Positions 1 to 8,155 of a stretch of DNA of 64,000 nt are shown here, in pieces. Position numbers and translations under genes: made by a program. The stretch is taken from contig NZ_AP021901.1 of NCBI RefSeq assembly GCF_018325905.1, forward strand, positions 3,472,001-3,536,000, given 5' to 3'. Position 1 is the stretch's first letter. The number at the start of each line of letters is the position of its first letter. Origin of the DNA: Pseudomonas sp. St316. Its GTDB lineage: Bacteria; Pseudomonadota; Gammaproteobacteria; Pseudomonadales; Pseudomonadaceae. The notes beneath the pieces are model-generated. The model had not been told where the DNA came from and did no database searches. It was given only the letters and a program-made list of their open reading frames with translations.

Positions 1-17
1 TGGCTCCAGGAGTCTCA

Positions 18-1478
18 ATGTCGCCCCTCCACCCCGCTGCTTTGCTGGTGAGCTTCAGCTTGATGACAGGCTGCACGGTTGGTCCGGACTACCAACGTCC
101 CGACGCTGCGCTGGCGCAGCGTTACCTGGGCCAGGCGTCTGTCGAGCAAAGGTCCGCAACGACGTCGGCCAGCCTCGTCGCATGGTGGGAAGGTTTTGCT
201 GATCCAGTGCTCAGCGACCTGATTGCCCAGGCACTTGAGCAGAACCTGGACCTGGCCCAGGCTTCGGCCCGCGTCACCCAGGCACGGGCAGGGCTTGGGG
301 CTGCAAATGCCGCGTTATTGCCCTCTGGAAACATCAATGGCCAGGCCGCGCGCTCATACCAATCCGTGGAAACACCCCTTGGCCAAGTGCTGAACTCGAC
401 GCCTGGATACGATCGATACGGGAACGCCTACGAACTTAACGTGGGTGCCAGTTGGGAAATCGACCTCTTCGGCGGCCTGCGCCGTGGACGCGAGGCCGCA
501 TTGGCCCAGTACCAAGCTAGTGAGGCAGGCGTCGCGGCCACACGGCTGGTCGTTGCCGCACAGACCGCCGATCTCTACATCACTGCCCGCGGGTTGCAGG
601 CGCGGCTGGACATCGCCAATCAACAAGTCAAGACGCAGCAGGACCTGTTGGAAAAAGTCCAACTGCTCTACAGCAAGGGCCTGGCGGCCAGCTATCAGGT
701 TTATCAGGTCGAGGGCGCCCTCTCGCAGGTCCAGGCGACGGTTCCCGTACTGCAGACCGGTCTGGACGCCGCCATGAATGCGCTGGATGTCATGCTTGCC
801 ACGCCACCCGGCACCCATCGCACGCAACTGGCGAACGGACGAAGCATCCCTCTGGCGCCACAGATAACGACCATGGGAACCCCTGCCGATCTGCTGCGCC
901 GCCGGCCAGACCTGATCGTGGCCGAGCGCCGTCTTGCGGCCTCCAATGCGCGTATCGGCGAGGCGGTCGCTGAGTATTACCCGAAATTCTCCCTCAGCGC
1001 GTTGCTGGGCAGTGCCACAGCGGTTTCCGGCGGCAACCTGTTCTCCGGCGACGCTAGCCAGGCGGCCGGCGCACTGGGCCTGCGCTGGAGACTCTTCGAC
1101 TTTGGCCGCATCAATGCGCAAATCGATCAGGCCAAGGGGCAGGAAGCCGAAGCGCTGGCGGCTTACCGCCAGTCCGTATTGCGCGCCACCGAGGACGTCG
1201 AGAACGCCTTCTGCGCGCTGGTGAATCGAGAATCCCAGGCGAGCACCCTCACCCAGGGCGAAAGCTCGCTGACGCAGGCTCGCCAATCGTCATTCATCGC
1301 CTATCAGAAAGGCACGGCCAGCCTGATCGACGTCCTGAATGCCGACGCGACGCTGCTGCAAGTCTCCGATGCACGGGCGCAAGCGCGCATGGAATCGGCA
1401 CGGGCGGCGGTTGCAGCATTCAGGGCGCTCGGTGGCGGCTGGCAACCTCCTGACGCCCAACCGGTGGCGACTCGCTGA
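18..1478 (+). CDS. Outer-membrane efflux lipoprotein (NodT/OprM family)
   Basis: Outer-membrane channel component of a tripartite RND-type efflux pump. The N-terminus carries a lipoprotein signal with lipobox LMTGC (Cys about residue 19), followed by the family hallmark VGPDYQRP. Two repeated TolC-like halves follow, with RRRPDLIVAERRLAASNARIGEAVAEY split across the second half. Length (486 aa) is normal for the family. The start at 18 is set by AGGAG five bases upstream. The partner adaptor and pump are not in the window and probably lie just upstream, since OMF genes usually end such operons. It is a paralogue of the OprN-like protein at 12.6 kb. Substrate cannot be told. Confidence 0.9.
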   Translation: MSPLHPAALLVSFSLMTGCTVGPDYQRPDAALAQRYLGQASVEQRSATTSASLVAWWEGFADPVLSDLIAQALEQNLDLAQASARVTQARAGLGAANAALLPSGNINGQAARSYQSVETPLGQVLNSTPGYDRYGNAYELNVGASWEIDLFGGLRRGREAALAQYQASEAGVAATRLVVAAQTADLYITARGLQARLDIANQQVKTQQDLLEKVQLLYSKGLAASYQVYQVEGALSQVQATVPVLQTGLDAAMNALDVMLATPPGTHRTQLANGRSIPLAPQITTMGTPADLLRRRPDLIVAERRLAASNARIGEAVAEYYPKFSLSALLGSATAVSGGNLFSGDASQAAGALGLRWRLFDFGRINAQIDQAKGQEAEALAAYRQSVLRATEDVENAFCALVNRESQASTLTQGESSLTQARQSSFIAYQKGTASLIDVLNADATLLQVSDARAQARMESARAAVAAFRALGGGWQPPDAQPVATR

Positions 1479-1540
1479 GTTGCCCGACTAACACAACACA
1501 TACCCCCCTCTCCTTCAGCTCACAACCAGAGACCGACGAT

Positions 1541-2326
1541 ATGAAACCGAACGAACACTCCTGGGTGCTCATCACTGGCGCCTCAAGCGGATTTGGCGAA
1601 GAGTTTGCCCGGCAATACGCAGCACAGGGAAAATCGCTCGTCCTGGTAGCGCGCAGATTGGAAAAACTCGAGGCGTTGTCAGCGCAGTTGCGCGAACGTT
1701 TCCACATTGATGTGCTCGTCGAACAAGTAGACCTGTCCTCGATCCCCGCGATCATCGATCTGCACGCTCGACTGAGCGAGCGCAACATCGTGATCGATGT
1801 GCTCATCAACAATGCGGGCCATGGCTTACAGGGGCCTTTCCTGACTCAGTCCCTGGACCAATCGCTGGCGATGATCGCCCTGGATATTGCCAGTGTGACG
1901 GCCCTGACCCACCTCTTCGCAACTGACATGCGGATCCGGCAACGTGGACACATCCTCATGGTCGCAAGCCTGCTGTCACTCCAAGGCGTAAAGAACTTCG
2001 CCGTTTACTCTGCCGCGAAAGCCTACGTGCTTCGCCTCTCTGAAGCCCTTCATCGCGAACTCAAAGGCGACGGCATCGTCGTGACAGCCCTTTGCCCGGG
2101 CATGTCGGACACCGGGTTTGCAGAGAGCGCCAGGCAAAAGCTCACACCAGCTTTGAAAATGGTGATGATGCAACCCCAGCCGGTGGTGCGCGCTGGAATC
2201 CGGGCGCTGCAAGCCGCACGCATGAGTGTCGTTCCGGGGCTTGGCAACAAGGCAATCACCGTCTTGACCTGGGCCACGCCGCGCTGGTTTCACCAGGCCC
2301 TCATGGCACGCATCATGGGCGTCTGA
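1541..2326 (+). CDS. Short-chain dehydrogenase/reductase (SDR)
   Basis: Classical SDR oxidoreductase of 261 aa, cytoplasmic and NAD(P)-dependent. Visible motifs are the Rossmann glycine motif TGASSGFG near the N-terminus, an ARR stretch that favours NADP, NNAG after strand 4, a catalytic Ser in VASLLSL, and YSAAK as the active-site YxxxK. The C-terminal part resembles the YqjQ/DltE-like SDRs of unknown substrate. It follows the efflux lipoprotein by 62 bp on the same strand and could be its last operon member. No specific substrate can be assigned. Confidence 0.88.
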   Translation: MKPNEHSWVLITGASSGFGEEFARQYAAQGKSLVLVARRLEKLEALSAQLRERFHIDVLVEQVDLSSIPAIIDLHARLSERNIVIDVLINNAGHGLQGPFLTQSLDQSLAMIALDIASVTALTHLFATDMRIRQRGHILMVASLLSLQGVKNFAVYSAAKAYVLRLSEALHRELKGDGIVVTALCPGMSDTGFAESARQKLTPALKMVMMQPQPVVRAGIRALQAARMSVVPGLGNKAITVLTWATPRWFHQALMARIMGV

Positions 2327-2360
2327 GTTGGCGCTATGGCTGCTTTGCTGGAAAACGGCA

Positions 2361-2405
2361 TTCTAAAGGTCGAGAGACAATGCTTGTTTCCCCCAACCTT
2401 TAGAA
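2361..2405. other. Perfect 10-bp inverted repeat between convergent genes
   Basis: TTCTAAAGGT at 2361-2370 is repeated in inverse orientation at 2396-2405, with a 25-base loop. It lies between the ends of the SDR gene and of the convergent fadL-like gene, where a bidirectional transcript end would be expected, but there is no U-tract, so a terminator role is only a guess. Confidence 0.3.
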
Positions 2406-2415
2406 CGGCGATCGA

Positions 2416-3687
2416 TCAGAAGCGATAGCTAACGGAAGTACCCAGGCCGCTTGCGCTGTTCCTGTACTTGGAGCTGTAGGCGCCTCTGGCCGGCGAGGTT
2501 TCGTTGACCCGCACGCTCTCCTCCCACAGATAGGAATAAGCGACATCGATCGTGACGTTGTCCACTGGCGTCCAGCCAGCGCCGAAGCTGACGATTTTTC
2601 GGTCGCCGGTAGGAATACGTGGCCCACGGTTGGTGTTGTTGGCCGGCGACTGGTCGACCGAGAAGCCTGCGCGCAGCACCCACTGGTTATTCAACTGGTA
2701 TGAGGTGCCAATGGCGTGAGCCCACGTGTCGTGCCAGTTCTGCTCTTCGGTAATGGTGCCCAGCGCACCGCTCAATAAAGGCGGCAAGCCGGTGTTCTCG
2801 ATGGTCAATTCCTTGAAGCGACTCCAGCGTGTCCAGGTACTGCCCGCGTACAAGGTCCAATCATTGTCGAGTTGGTGAGTCACCGAGATGTCCACGGACT
2901 CCGGGGTATCCACATCCAATGAAGCATCATAGCTGCGACCGCTGAGCCCTATCACGCTGAAGATGCCGTTGCTGACCTTGGTCTTGGCATCCAGGTGGTA
3001 GCTGACCTTGGAATGGTAGGTCAATCCCACACGGGTTCGATCTGTCGCCTGTACCAGCACCCCTGCATTGAAACCAAGGGCCGTATCGTCGCCGTTGCTT
3101 TTGAGTTTGCCATCATTGCGACCCGGGCTCAGCGGGTTGGGTACCGTGCCGGTTATCTCACCACTGATACGGTTGACCGTCGGGCCGAACCCGATCGAAA
3201 CCCTGTCATTGAAGGCATAGCTGATGGTGGGCTGGAACGTGAGCGTAGTGACCTCGCTTTTGTTGCCGTAGTAGCGCCCGGCAAAGTCGCTGCCGTAATC
3301 GGTAATCAGGCCGAACGGCACATAGAAACCCATGCCGAATGCCCAATGCTCATCGATGGGCTTGACGTAGTAACCCATGGGCACGGTGGTCGTGGGCACG
3401 ACGTCACCGTCTTCCTGACCACCAAAGGTACTGCGGGTCTGGCTGATGTCATTCTTCGCGAAGAGCGTCGCCGCCCCCAGGCTGACCTGCTCTGATTTAA
3501 GGCGAGACATGCCCGCGGGGTTACCGAAGACGGTGCTCGCGTCCTCGGCCGAGGATGCGCGACCGGCAAACCCCGACCCCATCCCGCTGATGCTCTGTTC
3601 ATTGAGGGCAAAACCGCTTGCAAGCACATGAGACGTGGCGAATGCAACGGCGAAGCCCACGGGGGCCTTGAGTATTATTTTTTTCAT
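2416..3687 (-). CDS. FadL/OmpP1-family outer-membrane transporter
   Basis: Outer-membrane beta-barrel for long-chain fatty acids or other hydrophobic compounds. The start was placed at the internal ATG (3687), which gives a clean signal peptide (MKKIILKAPVGFAVAFATSH...LASG) followed at once by FALNEQSISGMGSGFAG, the conserved N-terminal plug of FadL proteins with its NPA motif (FGNPAGMSR). The C-terminus ends in aromatic SVSYRF, the usual barrel end signal. Length is 423 aa, normal for the family. It lies 50 bp downstream of a thioesterase gene on the same strand, so the two are probably one unit for uptake and processing of an acyl compound under the nearby TetR regulator. Confidence 0.9.
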   Translation of the reverse strand: MKKIILKAPVGFAVAFATSHVLASGFALNEQSISGMGSGFAGRASSAEDASTVFGNPAGMSRLKSEQVSLGAATLFAKNDISQTRSTFGGQEDGDVVPTTTVPMGYYVKPIDEHWAFGMGFYVPFGLITDYGSDFAGRYYGNKSEVTTLTFQPTISYAFNDRVSIGFGPTVNRISGEITGTVPNPLSPGRNDGKLKSNGDDTALGFNAGVLVQATDRTRVGLTYHSKVSYHLDAKTKVSNGIFSVIGLSGRSYDASLDVDTPESVDISVTHQLDNDWTLYAGSTWTRWSRFKELTIENTGLPPLLSGALGTITEEQNWHDTWAHAIGTSYQLNNQWVLRAGFSVDQSPANNTNRGPRIPTGDRKIVSFGAGWTPVDNVTIDVAYSYLWEESVRVNETSPARGAYSSKYRNSASGLGTSVSYRF

Positions 3688-3737
3688 TATTGGGACTCTG
3701 GATTGAAACTCTAAGACTGCAGTCTGGGTTGTTCGTA

Positions 3738-4517
3738 CTAGGTAAAAATCGCCACCGTCTGGCGCGCCCAAAGCACGCGGCGGCCACTTTCGTCCCATAT
3801 TTCCATGTCCTGTAGCGAATACCCTTCCAGCGCCTGCTGGCTGAAAGAGCTGACAAGAAACCATTCGCCGGCCACGGCTGGCTGCGGCAGGTCAATCATC
3901 CAGGACGCGGAGCTGATAGCGGCGGGTTCGGTGAAACAGGTCACGGCGGCCGGCGGCAAGCTGTCAGCCAGTGCAATCAGGGCGACGGCCGGGTCCACGC
4001 CCCGGGCATCCAGATGGCGTACCCACATCAATAACTCCGGACTTTCAGCGCCAGACACCGGCAGCGAACCACCCGCAGGACGCATCTCGAAGTTATAGGC
4101 GCAAGCCGGCGCGATCTGGCTGTCCAGCGCCAGGGTGGCGTAGTGGGACGGCCCCTCCACAAATGGCGGACCCCAGGAATCATGCGTAATCCTGCTCGCC
4201 CGGGGCTGGGCGAACAGCAACACCGTGCGCAACGCAAGGTCCTCACCCGACAGGCAGTCGACGGACACCGAGGTGACCGACCGCCCTTGACGCAACACGC
4301 TTACATCGAACGTCTGGGCCTGCGTCACCGGGGCGATGAATGACACCTGCGCGGACTTGAACGGAGGGAAATCCGCCGGGCGTTCCCGCAAGACTGCCTG
4401 CAGCGACAGCGCTGCCGAAAGCCCGCCAAAGAGGGTGCGACCTTGCTGCCAGTTAGGCGGAGAAACAAAGGGGGCGTCTGGATCGAATTGCTGCAGCAGT
4501 TTGGCAAAGCTCGTCAT
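3738..4517 (-). CDS. Acyl-CoA thioesterase-like protein (TesB-type double hotdog)
   Basis: Predicted cytoplasmic thioesterase of about 259 aa. The N-terminal part (TLFGGLSAALSLQAVLRERP, then SAQVSFIAPV) matches the first hotdog domain of TesB-like/PF13622 thioesterases, and the C-terminal part (VSSFSQQALEGYSLQDMEIWDESGRR) matches the second. The start is uncertain: ATG at 4517 (MTSFAKLLQQFDP) is preferred because homology begins there, while ATG at 4559 and GTG at 4583 are in frame. It precedes the FadL gene and follows TetR, which suggests hydrolysis of an imported acyl substrate's CoA ester. Confidence 0.78.
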   Translation of the reverse strand: MTSFAKLLQQFDPDAPFVSPPNWQQGRTLFGGLSAALSLQAVLRERPADFPPFKSAQVSFIAPVTQAQTFDVSVLRQGRSVTSVSVDCLSGEDLALRTVLLFAQPRASRITHDSWGPPFVEGPSHYATLALDSQIAPACAYNFEMRPAGGSLPVSGAESPELLMWVRHLDARGVDPAVALIALADSLPPAAVTCFTEPAAISSASWMIDLPQPAVAGEWFLVSSFSQQALEGYSLQDMEIWDESGRRVLWARQTVAIFT

Positions 4518-4559
4518 ACCGACGCCCAGGCTAAGAGCAGATGCGCCATATTTATTCAT

Positions 4560-4583
4560 GTGACCAATTGTGTCAATGGTCAC
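4560..4583. promoter_or_regulatory. Candidate TetR operator upstream of the thioesterase/FadL genes
   Basis: Inverted repeat GTGACCA-N10-TGGTCAC. It shares the GTGAC/GTCAC arms with the dyad in front of the tetR gene at 5339-5368. It sits 43 bp upstream of the preferred thioesterase start. The assignment as operator is inference from the paired dyads. Confidence 0.5.
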
Positions 4584-4682
4584 GAATCGAATAAATAAAG
4601 GCGACCATCAGTCGCTGGAGCGAGGGGTGAATCGGATGGGTAAGCGTCGCCTGCAATGACCTGGGACTTCTTCAGCCACAGC

Positions 4683-5303
4683 TCAAGGCATGAGGCTACG
4701 CAAGATCAGGTTGCAGGTGAGCGTGGGGGCAACCTCGACATAATCGAGGCTGTACTGCAGCAGCAAGGGATTGACGAAAGGCCGCAGCGCCAGATGGATC
4801 GCGTCTACGGTTTCATCCAATGGCGTCTTGCGTTCGAATTCACCAAGCTCCCGCCCCTCGCGCACGATTTGCAATACAAAGCTCTTGATCCGTGCGTTAT
4901 AGACTTGCGAACTGGGCCATTGCTCCGACGCGGAAAACGCCGCAATGTCATAGAGCTTGCGGTCATTGAAAAACAGGTTAACGCCTGTGGTGATCAGGGC
5001 CTTGACCAGGCGGCGAAAGCGCTCCGTCGCTGAAAGCCCGTCTTCACTGATGGCCTGCTCCACCGCCGCGACGATTTCTGCCAGGCACTGGCTGCAGATG
5101 GCCTCGCCAATCGCCTGCTTGGAGTCGAAGAACTTGTAGATGTAGGCCTTGGAGAAGCCGATGGCCTTGGCCAGGTCGGACACCGTGGTCTTGCCATAGC
5201 CGTATTGACTGAAATGCTCGTTGGCCGCCGCGACAATCTGGTTTCGAATGTCGTGATCGGCGGGACCGCGGGTGCTGGGCGAAGGTATTGAGGGCTGGTT
5301 CAT
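4683..5303 (-). CDS. TetR/AcrR-family transcriptional regulator
   Basis: One-component repressor of 206 aa. The N-terminal helix-turn-helix is visible at about residues 20-65 (IVAAANEHFSQYGYGKTTVS, then DLAKAIGFSKAYIYKFFDSK), the standard TetR_N pattern. The C-terminal ligand domain resembles TetR_C_7/AefR-like regulators. It is transcribed in the same direction as the thioesterase and FadL genes, about 165 bp upstream of the former. Two similar dyads, one before this gene and one before the thioesterase, suggest autoregulation and control of the pair. The ligand is unknown; a fatty acyl compound is a guess from the neighbours. Confidence 0.9.
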   Translation of the reverse strand: MNQPSIPSPSTRGPADHDIRNQIVAAANEHFSQYGYGKTTVSDLAKAIGFSKAYIYKFFDSKQAIGEAICSQCLAEIVAAVEQAISEDGLSATERFRRLVKALITTGVNLFFNDRKLYDIAAFSASEQWPSSQVYNARIKSFVLQIVREGRELGEFERKTPLDETVDAIHLALRPFVNPLLLQYSLDYVEVAPTLTCNLILRSLMP

Positions 5304-5338
5304 AGAGGCAGCTTACGCACCCTGAAGATAGTTGACAA

Positions 5339-5368
5339 CTTGTGACCGTTAAGTAACAGCGTCACAAG
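5339..5368. promoter_or_regulatory. Candidate TetR operator upstream of tetR
   Basis: Perfect inverted repeat CTTGTGAC-N14-GTCACAAG, with an inner GTTA-AG-TAAC dyad. It lies 36-65 bp upstream of the tetR start codon, the expected place for an autoregulatory operator. Confidence 0.55.
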
Positions 5369-5404
5369 CCAGCTAATATCAGGCTGTCGGCCCGCCCCTT
5401 CCTT

Positions 5405-5830
5405 CTATTTAGCAAAGAGCTGACTCATATCCTTGAACGCCTTGAATTCCAGCGCATTACCGCAAGGATCGAACAGAAACATCGTGGCCTGCTCCCCCAC
5501 CTGCCCTTTGAAACGGATGTACGGCTCGATCACAAACTCGGTGCCAAAGGATTTCAGCCGCTCGGCCAGCGCTTCCCACTCCTGCCAACCCAGAATGATG
5601 CCGAAGTGAGGCACCGGTACGTCGTGCCCATCTACCGGGTTGCTATGGACGCTCTCTTGGGAAGCGGTCTTTGGCTGTTCATGGATCACCAACTGATGGC
5701 CGTAGAAGTTGAAGTCGACCCAGTGGGCGCTGGAGCGGCCCTCTTGCAACCCAAACACCTCGCCATAAAAGGCCCGAGCGCCTGGAAGGTCATAAACAGG
5801 GATTGCGAGATGGAAGGGAGAAAGGCTCAT
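5405..5830 (-). CDS. VOC-superfamily (glyoxalase/bleomycin-resistance fold) protein
   Basis: Single VOC domain protein of 141 aa. Metal-ligand positions of the fold can be recognised: His in PFHLAIPV at the N-terminus, His in PHFGIIL in the middle and Glu in [10 protein letters not shown] near the C-terminus. The start was put at ATG 5830, which has AGGAG with suitable spacing; ATG 5833 and a longer extension are less likely. It is transcribed divergently from a LysR regulator, the usual arrangement for a regulator and its target. The reaction is unknown; such proteins act as lyases, dioxygenases or drug-binding proteins. Confidence 0.85.
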   Translation of the reverse strand: MSLSPFHLAIPVYDLPGARAFYGEVFGLQEGRSSAHWVDFNFYGHQLVIHEQPKTASQESVHSNPVDGHDVPVPHFGIILGWQEWEALAERLKSFGTEFVIEPYIRFKGQVGEQATMFLFDPCGNALEFKAFKDMSQLFAK

Positions 5831-5913
5831 CATGGCTCCTGGTGCTTTGGTAAGGACAGGGCCATCGTAAAGCCGGGCTAAAAACAAGAAAAACAATATA
5901 TTTCTCTCAGTAA

Positions 5914-5930
5914 CACAATTAATATTTGTG
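5914..5930. promoter_or_regulatory. Candidate LysR-type binding dyad
   Basis: CACAA-N7-TTGTG, an A/T-centred dyad of the kind bound by LysR regulators, in the intergenic region between the VOC gene and the divergent lysR gene. It abuts the lysR start codon, so bound protein could block its own expression. Confidence 0.35.
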
Positions 5931-5931
5931 A

Positions 5932-6810
5932 ATGATCAAAGAACTCAAGACCCTTGTCGCCGTAGCACGGGAAGGTACTTTCGCTGCCGCAGGCAATAAA
6001 ATCGGCCTCACCCAGGCGGCGATCAGCGCGCAGATCCAGCGTCTGGAGGCCGAGCTTGGCTTCGAGATTTTCGACCGCAAGGGACGCTCGGCTCATCTCA
6101 ATCGAATGGGTCATCAAATACTCTTGCAAGCCCAGGAATTGTTGCGCCTTTACGACAATCTTGGCGCGAGTCCTGCCGGGCTTGCCCCAAGCGTACTGGT
6201 GAACATTGGCGCTATCGCTTCGGTGCAGCGCTCCCTCCTGCCAGACGCGCTCGCCAGGTTTCACCAACAATGCCCGCAATGCCGAACGCGGGTGCTGCCT
6301 GGCGTGTCGATGGAGTTGATCAACCTGGTGGATGCCGGCGAAATCGACATGGCCGCCATTATCCGCCCGCCTTTCTCGCTGCAAAGCGATCTGCGCTGGA
6401 TGACCCTGGCGCTGGAGCCTTATCGACTGATCGTTCCGAGCACGCTTCCCGGAGAGGACTGGACCGAACTGCTTGGCAGCCAACCTTTCATTCGTTATGA
6501 CCGGGCGTCGTTCGGTGGCCGGCAGGTGGACCGTTTCCTGCGCAAGATGCACTTCGCCTTGCATGAAGTCAGCGAGCTCGATGAGCTGGAGGCCATCATC
6601 AAGCTGGTTGGCAACGGAGTCGGTGTGGCCTTGGTGCCGCAAACCGCGACCCACCGCAAATGGCCAGAAGGTGTACGCGCCCTCGACCTCGCGGAGCACA
6701 CTTTCCACCGTGATGTCGGGCTCGTCCATCGACCCCGACAAAGCCTCACCGAACCCGCGGGAGTACTGGTGCAATTGATTGCCGAGCAGGCCCGAGCCAA
6801 CCCCATATAA
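5932..6810 (+). CDS. LysR-family transcriptional regulator
   Basis: LysR-type regulator of 292 aa. The N-terminal winged helix is clear ([20 protein letters not shown], then [20 protein letters not shown]). The C-terminal half is a periplasmic-binding-protein-like effector domain (about residues 90-290). It is divergent from the VOC gene, separated by about 100 bp that contain a dyad. The likely role is autoregulation plus control of the VOC gene. The effector is unknown. Confidence 0.92.
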   Translation: MIKELKTLVAVAREGTFAAAGNKIGLTQAAISAQIQRLEAELGFEIFDRKGRSAHLNRMGHQILLQAQELLRLYDNLGASPAGLAPSVLVNIGAIASVQRSLLPDALARFHQQCPQCRTRVLPGVSMELINLVDAGEIDMAAIIRPPFSLQSDLRWMTLALEPYRLIVPSTLPGEDWTELLGSQPFIRYDRASFGGRQVDRFLRKMHFALHEVSELDELEAIIKLVGNGVGVALVPQTATHRKWPEGVRALDLAEHTFHRDVGLVHRPRQSLTEPAGVLVQLIAEQARANPI

Positions 6811-7055
6811 ACCGCACCTCCTTGTACCCAAAACAAAAACCAATGCGCAGACTCAAGGTTTTTGTCGACCGGATGATCTATACCTTCAAGGACACGCAGT
6901 CAGGCCAAGACAACAGACTGGCGTGTCTTGATAAAACGACTGTGGCGCCCCTGCTTCAGGTGCGCTGCATGACATAAAAACGTCGGCCTGCAAGACGCTG
7001 TTTCCGCGCCCATCTTTGACTGGCGCACCACTTTCCAATGCCTGAAGTACTGATC

Positions 7056-7820
7056 ATGAGCCCGAACAAACGCGTCTTGAATGCCCCCGCCAGAGCGCTA
7101 TCCAGGCTTTGTCTGTTGTTACCGCTGTTGGTGGCCGACAACGCACGCGGTGAACCCTTGGAGATAGAACTGCATATCCTCGACGCGCCGCCGCTGACAT
7201 TCGTCGACGATCCCAGGGGCCACGGAATCGTTGGCGATGTCGCCGTGGCGGCCATGACCAAGGCAGGGTACGCCGTGAAAATCCATGTGCTCCCCTGGGC
7301 CAGGGCTCAGAAACACGTCAGTGAAGAACATGACCATTTGATCGCCCCCCTCTCGCGCATACCCACTCGTGAGGATCGTTTCACCTGGATCGCCTCGATC
7401 ATGCCCATGGAGCGAGCTTTTTTCAGCCTTGAGCAACGGGTGAGCAGCTTCGCCCAAGCGAAAGAAACCTATCGCAAGATCGGCGTCGGCCTAGGCAGTG
7501 CACAGGAAGATATCCTGCGCACCGAAGGGTTCAGCGACGAGCAGATCTATCCGCTGGCCATTGGCGACAACCCCGCCCAGCTACTCTTGATGGGGCGCAT
7601 CGATGCCTGGTTCAACGGCGTGCCCGAGAGTCGATACATCTGGCCGAAAGTGTCTAAACGCAAACTGCTCATGAGTCCGGTCGGCAGCAGCGCCGATCTT
7701 TACCTGGCTTGCTCCAAGCAATGCTCGCCCAAAATGGTCGAGGATTTGCGCCAGGCCGTTGAAGCGCTTCGGGCGGATGGGACGGTCCAGCATATCCACG
7801 ACCTCTATCTGCCGCGATAG
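7056..7820 (+). CDS. Periplasmic amino-acid-type solute-binding protein (SBP_bac_3)
   Basis: Secreted protein of 254 aa from ATG 7056 (an in-frame ATG at 7038 would add six residues). A signal peptide is visible (ARALSRLCLLLPLLVADNARG, cleaved before EPLE). The mature part shows the family-3 pattern: FVDDPRGHGIVGDVAVAAMTKAGY near the N-terminus and an LLLMGRIDAWFNG stretch before the C-terminal lobe. No ABC permease or ATPase genes are adjacent, so it may be a stand-alone sensor-like binding protein, a common type in Pseudomonas. Ligand unknown. The 245-bp gap before it (6811-7055) shows nothing I can support. Confidence 0.8.
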   Translation: MSPNKRVLNAPARALSRLCLLLPLLVADNARGEPLEIELHILDAPPLTFVDDPRGHGIVGDVAVAAMTKAGYAVKIHVLPWARAQKHVSEEHDHLIAPLSRIPTREDRFTWIASIMPMERAFFSLEQRVSSFAQAKETYRKIGVGLGSAQEDILRTEGFSDEQIYPLAIGDNPAQLLLMGRIDAWFNGVPESRYIWPKVSKRKLLMSPVGSSADLYLACSKQCSPKMVEDLRQAVEALRADGTVQHIHDLYLPR

Positions 7821-7903
7821 GCCGCGACCATCAATACATTTGATAGCAAAGAACCAAAGCCCACACCCGATCCATGCGCTCGCCCAAAACTTGGCTGAGT
7901 CAT

Positions 7904-7993
7904 TGTGGCGAGGGGGCTTGCTCCCGTTGGGCTGCGTAGCGCCCCTTCTTTGTGAGCGTTTCGCGCTCAAGCGGCAGCAAGCTCCCTCGCGAC
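7904..7993. repeat. REP-type inverted pair (TGTGGCGAGGG subtype)
   Basis: Two opposing arms, TGTGGCGAGGGGGCTTGCTC and GCAAGCTCCCTCGCGA, enclose a GC-rich centre with an inner hairpin. It occupies the 335-bp gap between the solute-binding gene and mexE; the rest of that gap holds only the dyad at 8055-8071. Confidence 0.75.
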
Positions 7994-8054
7994 CGGTTCC
8001 TGGTTTGTCCAAAGAGCGGCGCATGGCCGGACTAGAGGCCTGATCGATGGCTTA

Positions 8055-8071
8055 TATCATTCTGAATGATA
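8055..8071. promoter_or_regulatory. Perfect 17-bp palindrome upstream of mexE
   Basis: TATCATTC-T-GAATGATA, two perfect 8-bp arms around one base, 85 bp upstream of the mexE start. Its place and symmetry suggest an operator for a repressor or activator of the pump. No regulator gene lies next to the operon, in contrast to mexT next to mexEF-oprN in P. aeruginosa. Confidence 0.5.
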
Positions 8072-8155
8072 GTTACCTTTGCTTCATTCGATTCGTTCCT
8101 CTGCCCTGCGCCACGCATCATCCGCCCATTCTCAATACATTGGCGGATGCTATCC

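Noticed and set aside
8041..8072. MexT-type nod box upstream of mexE
   Set aside because: Only a fragment ATCGAT resembles the consensus; the spacing and the other blocks do not fit.
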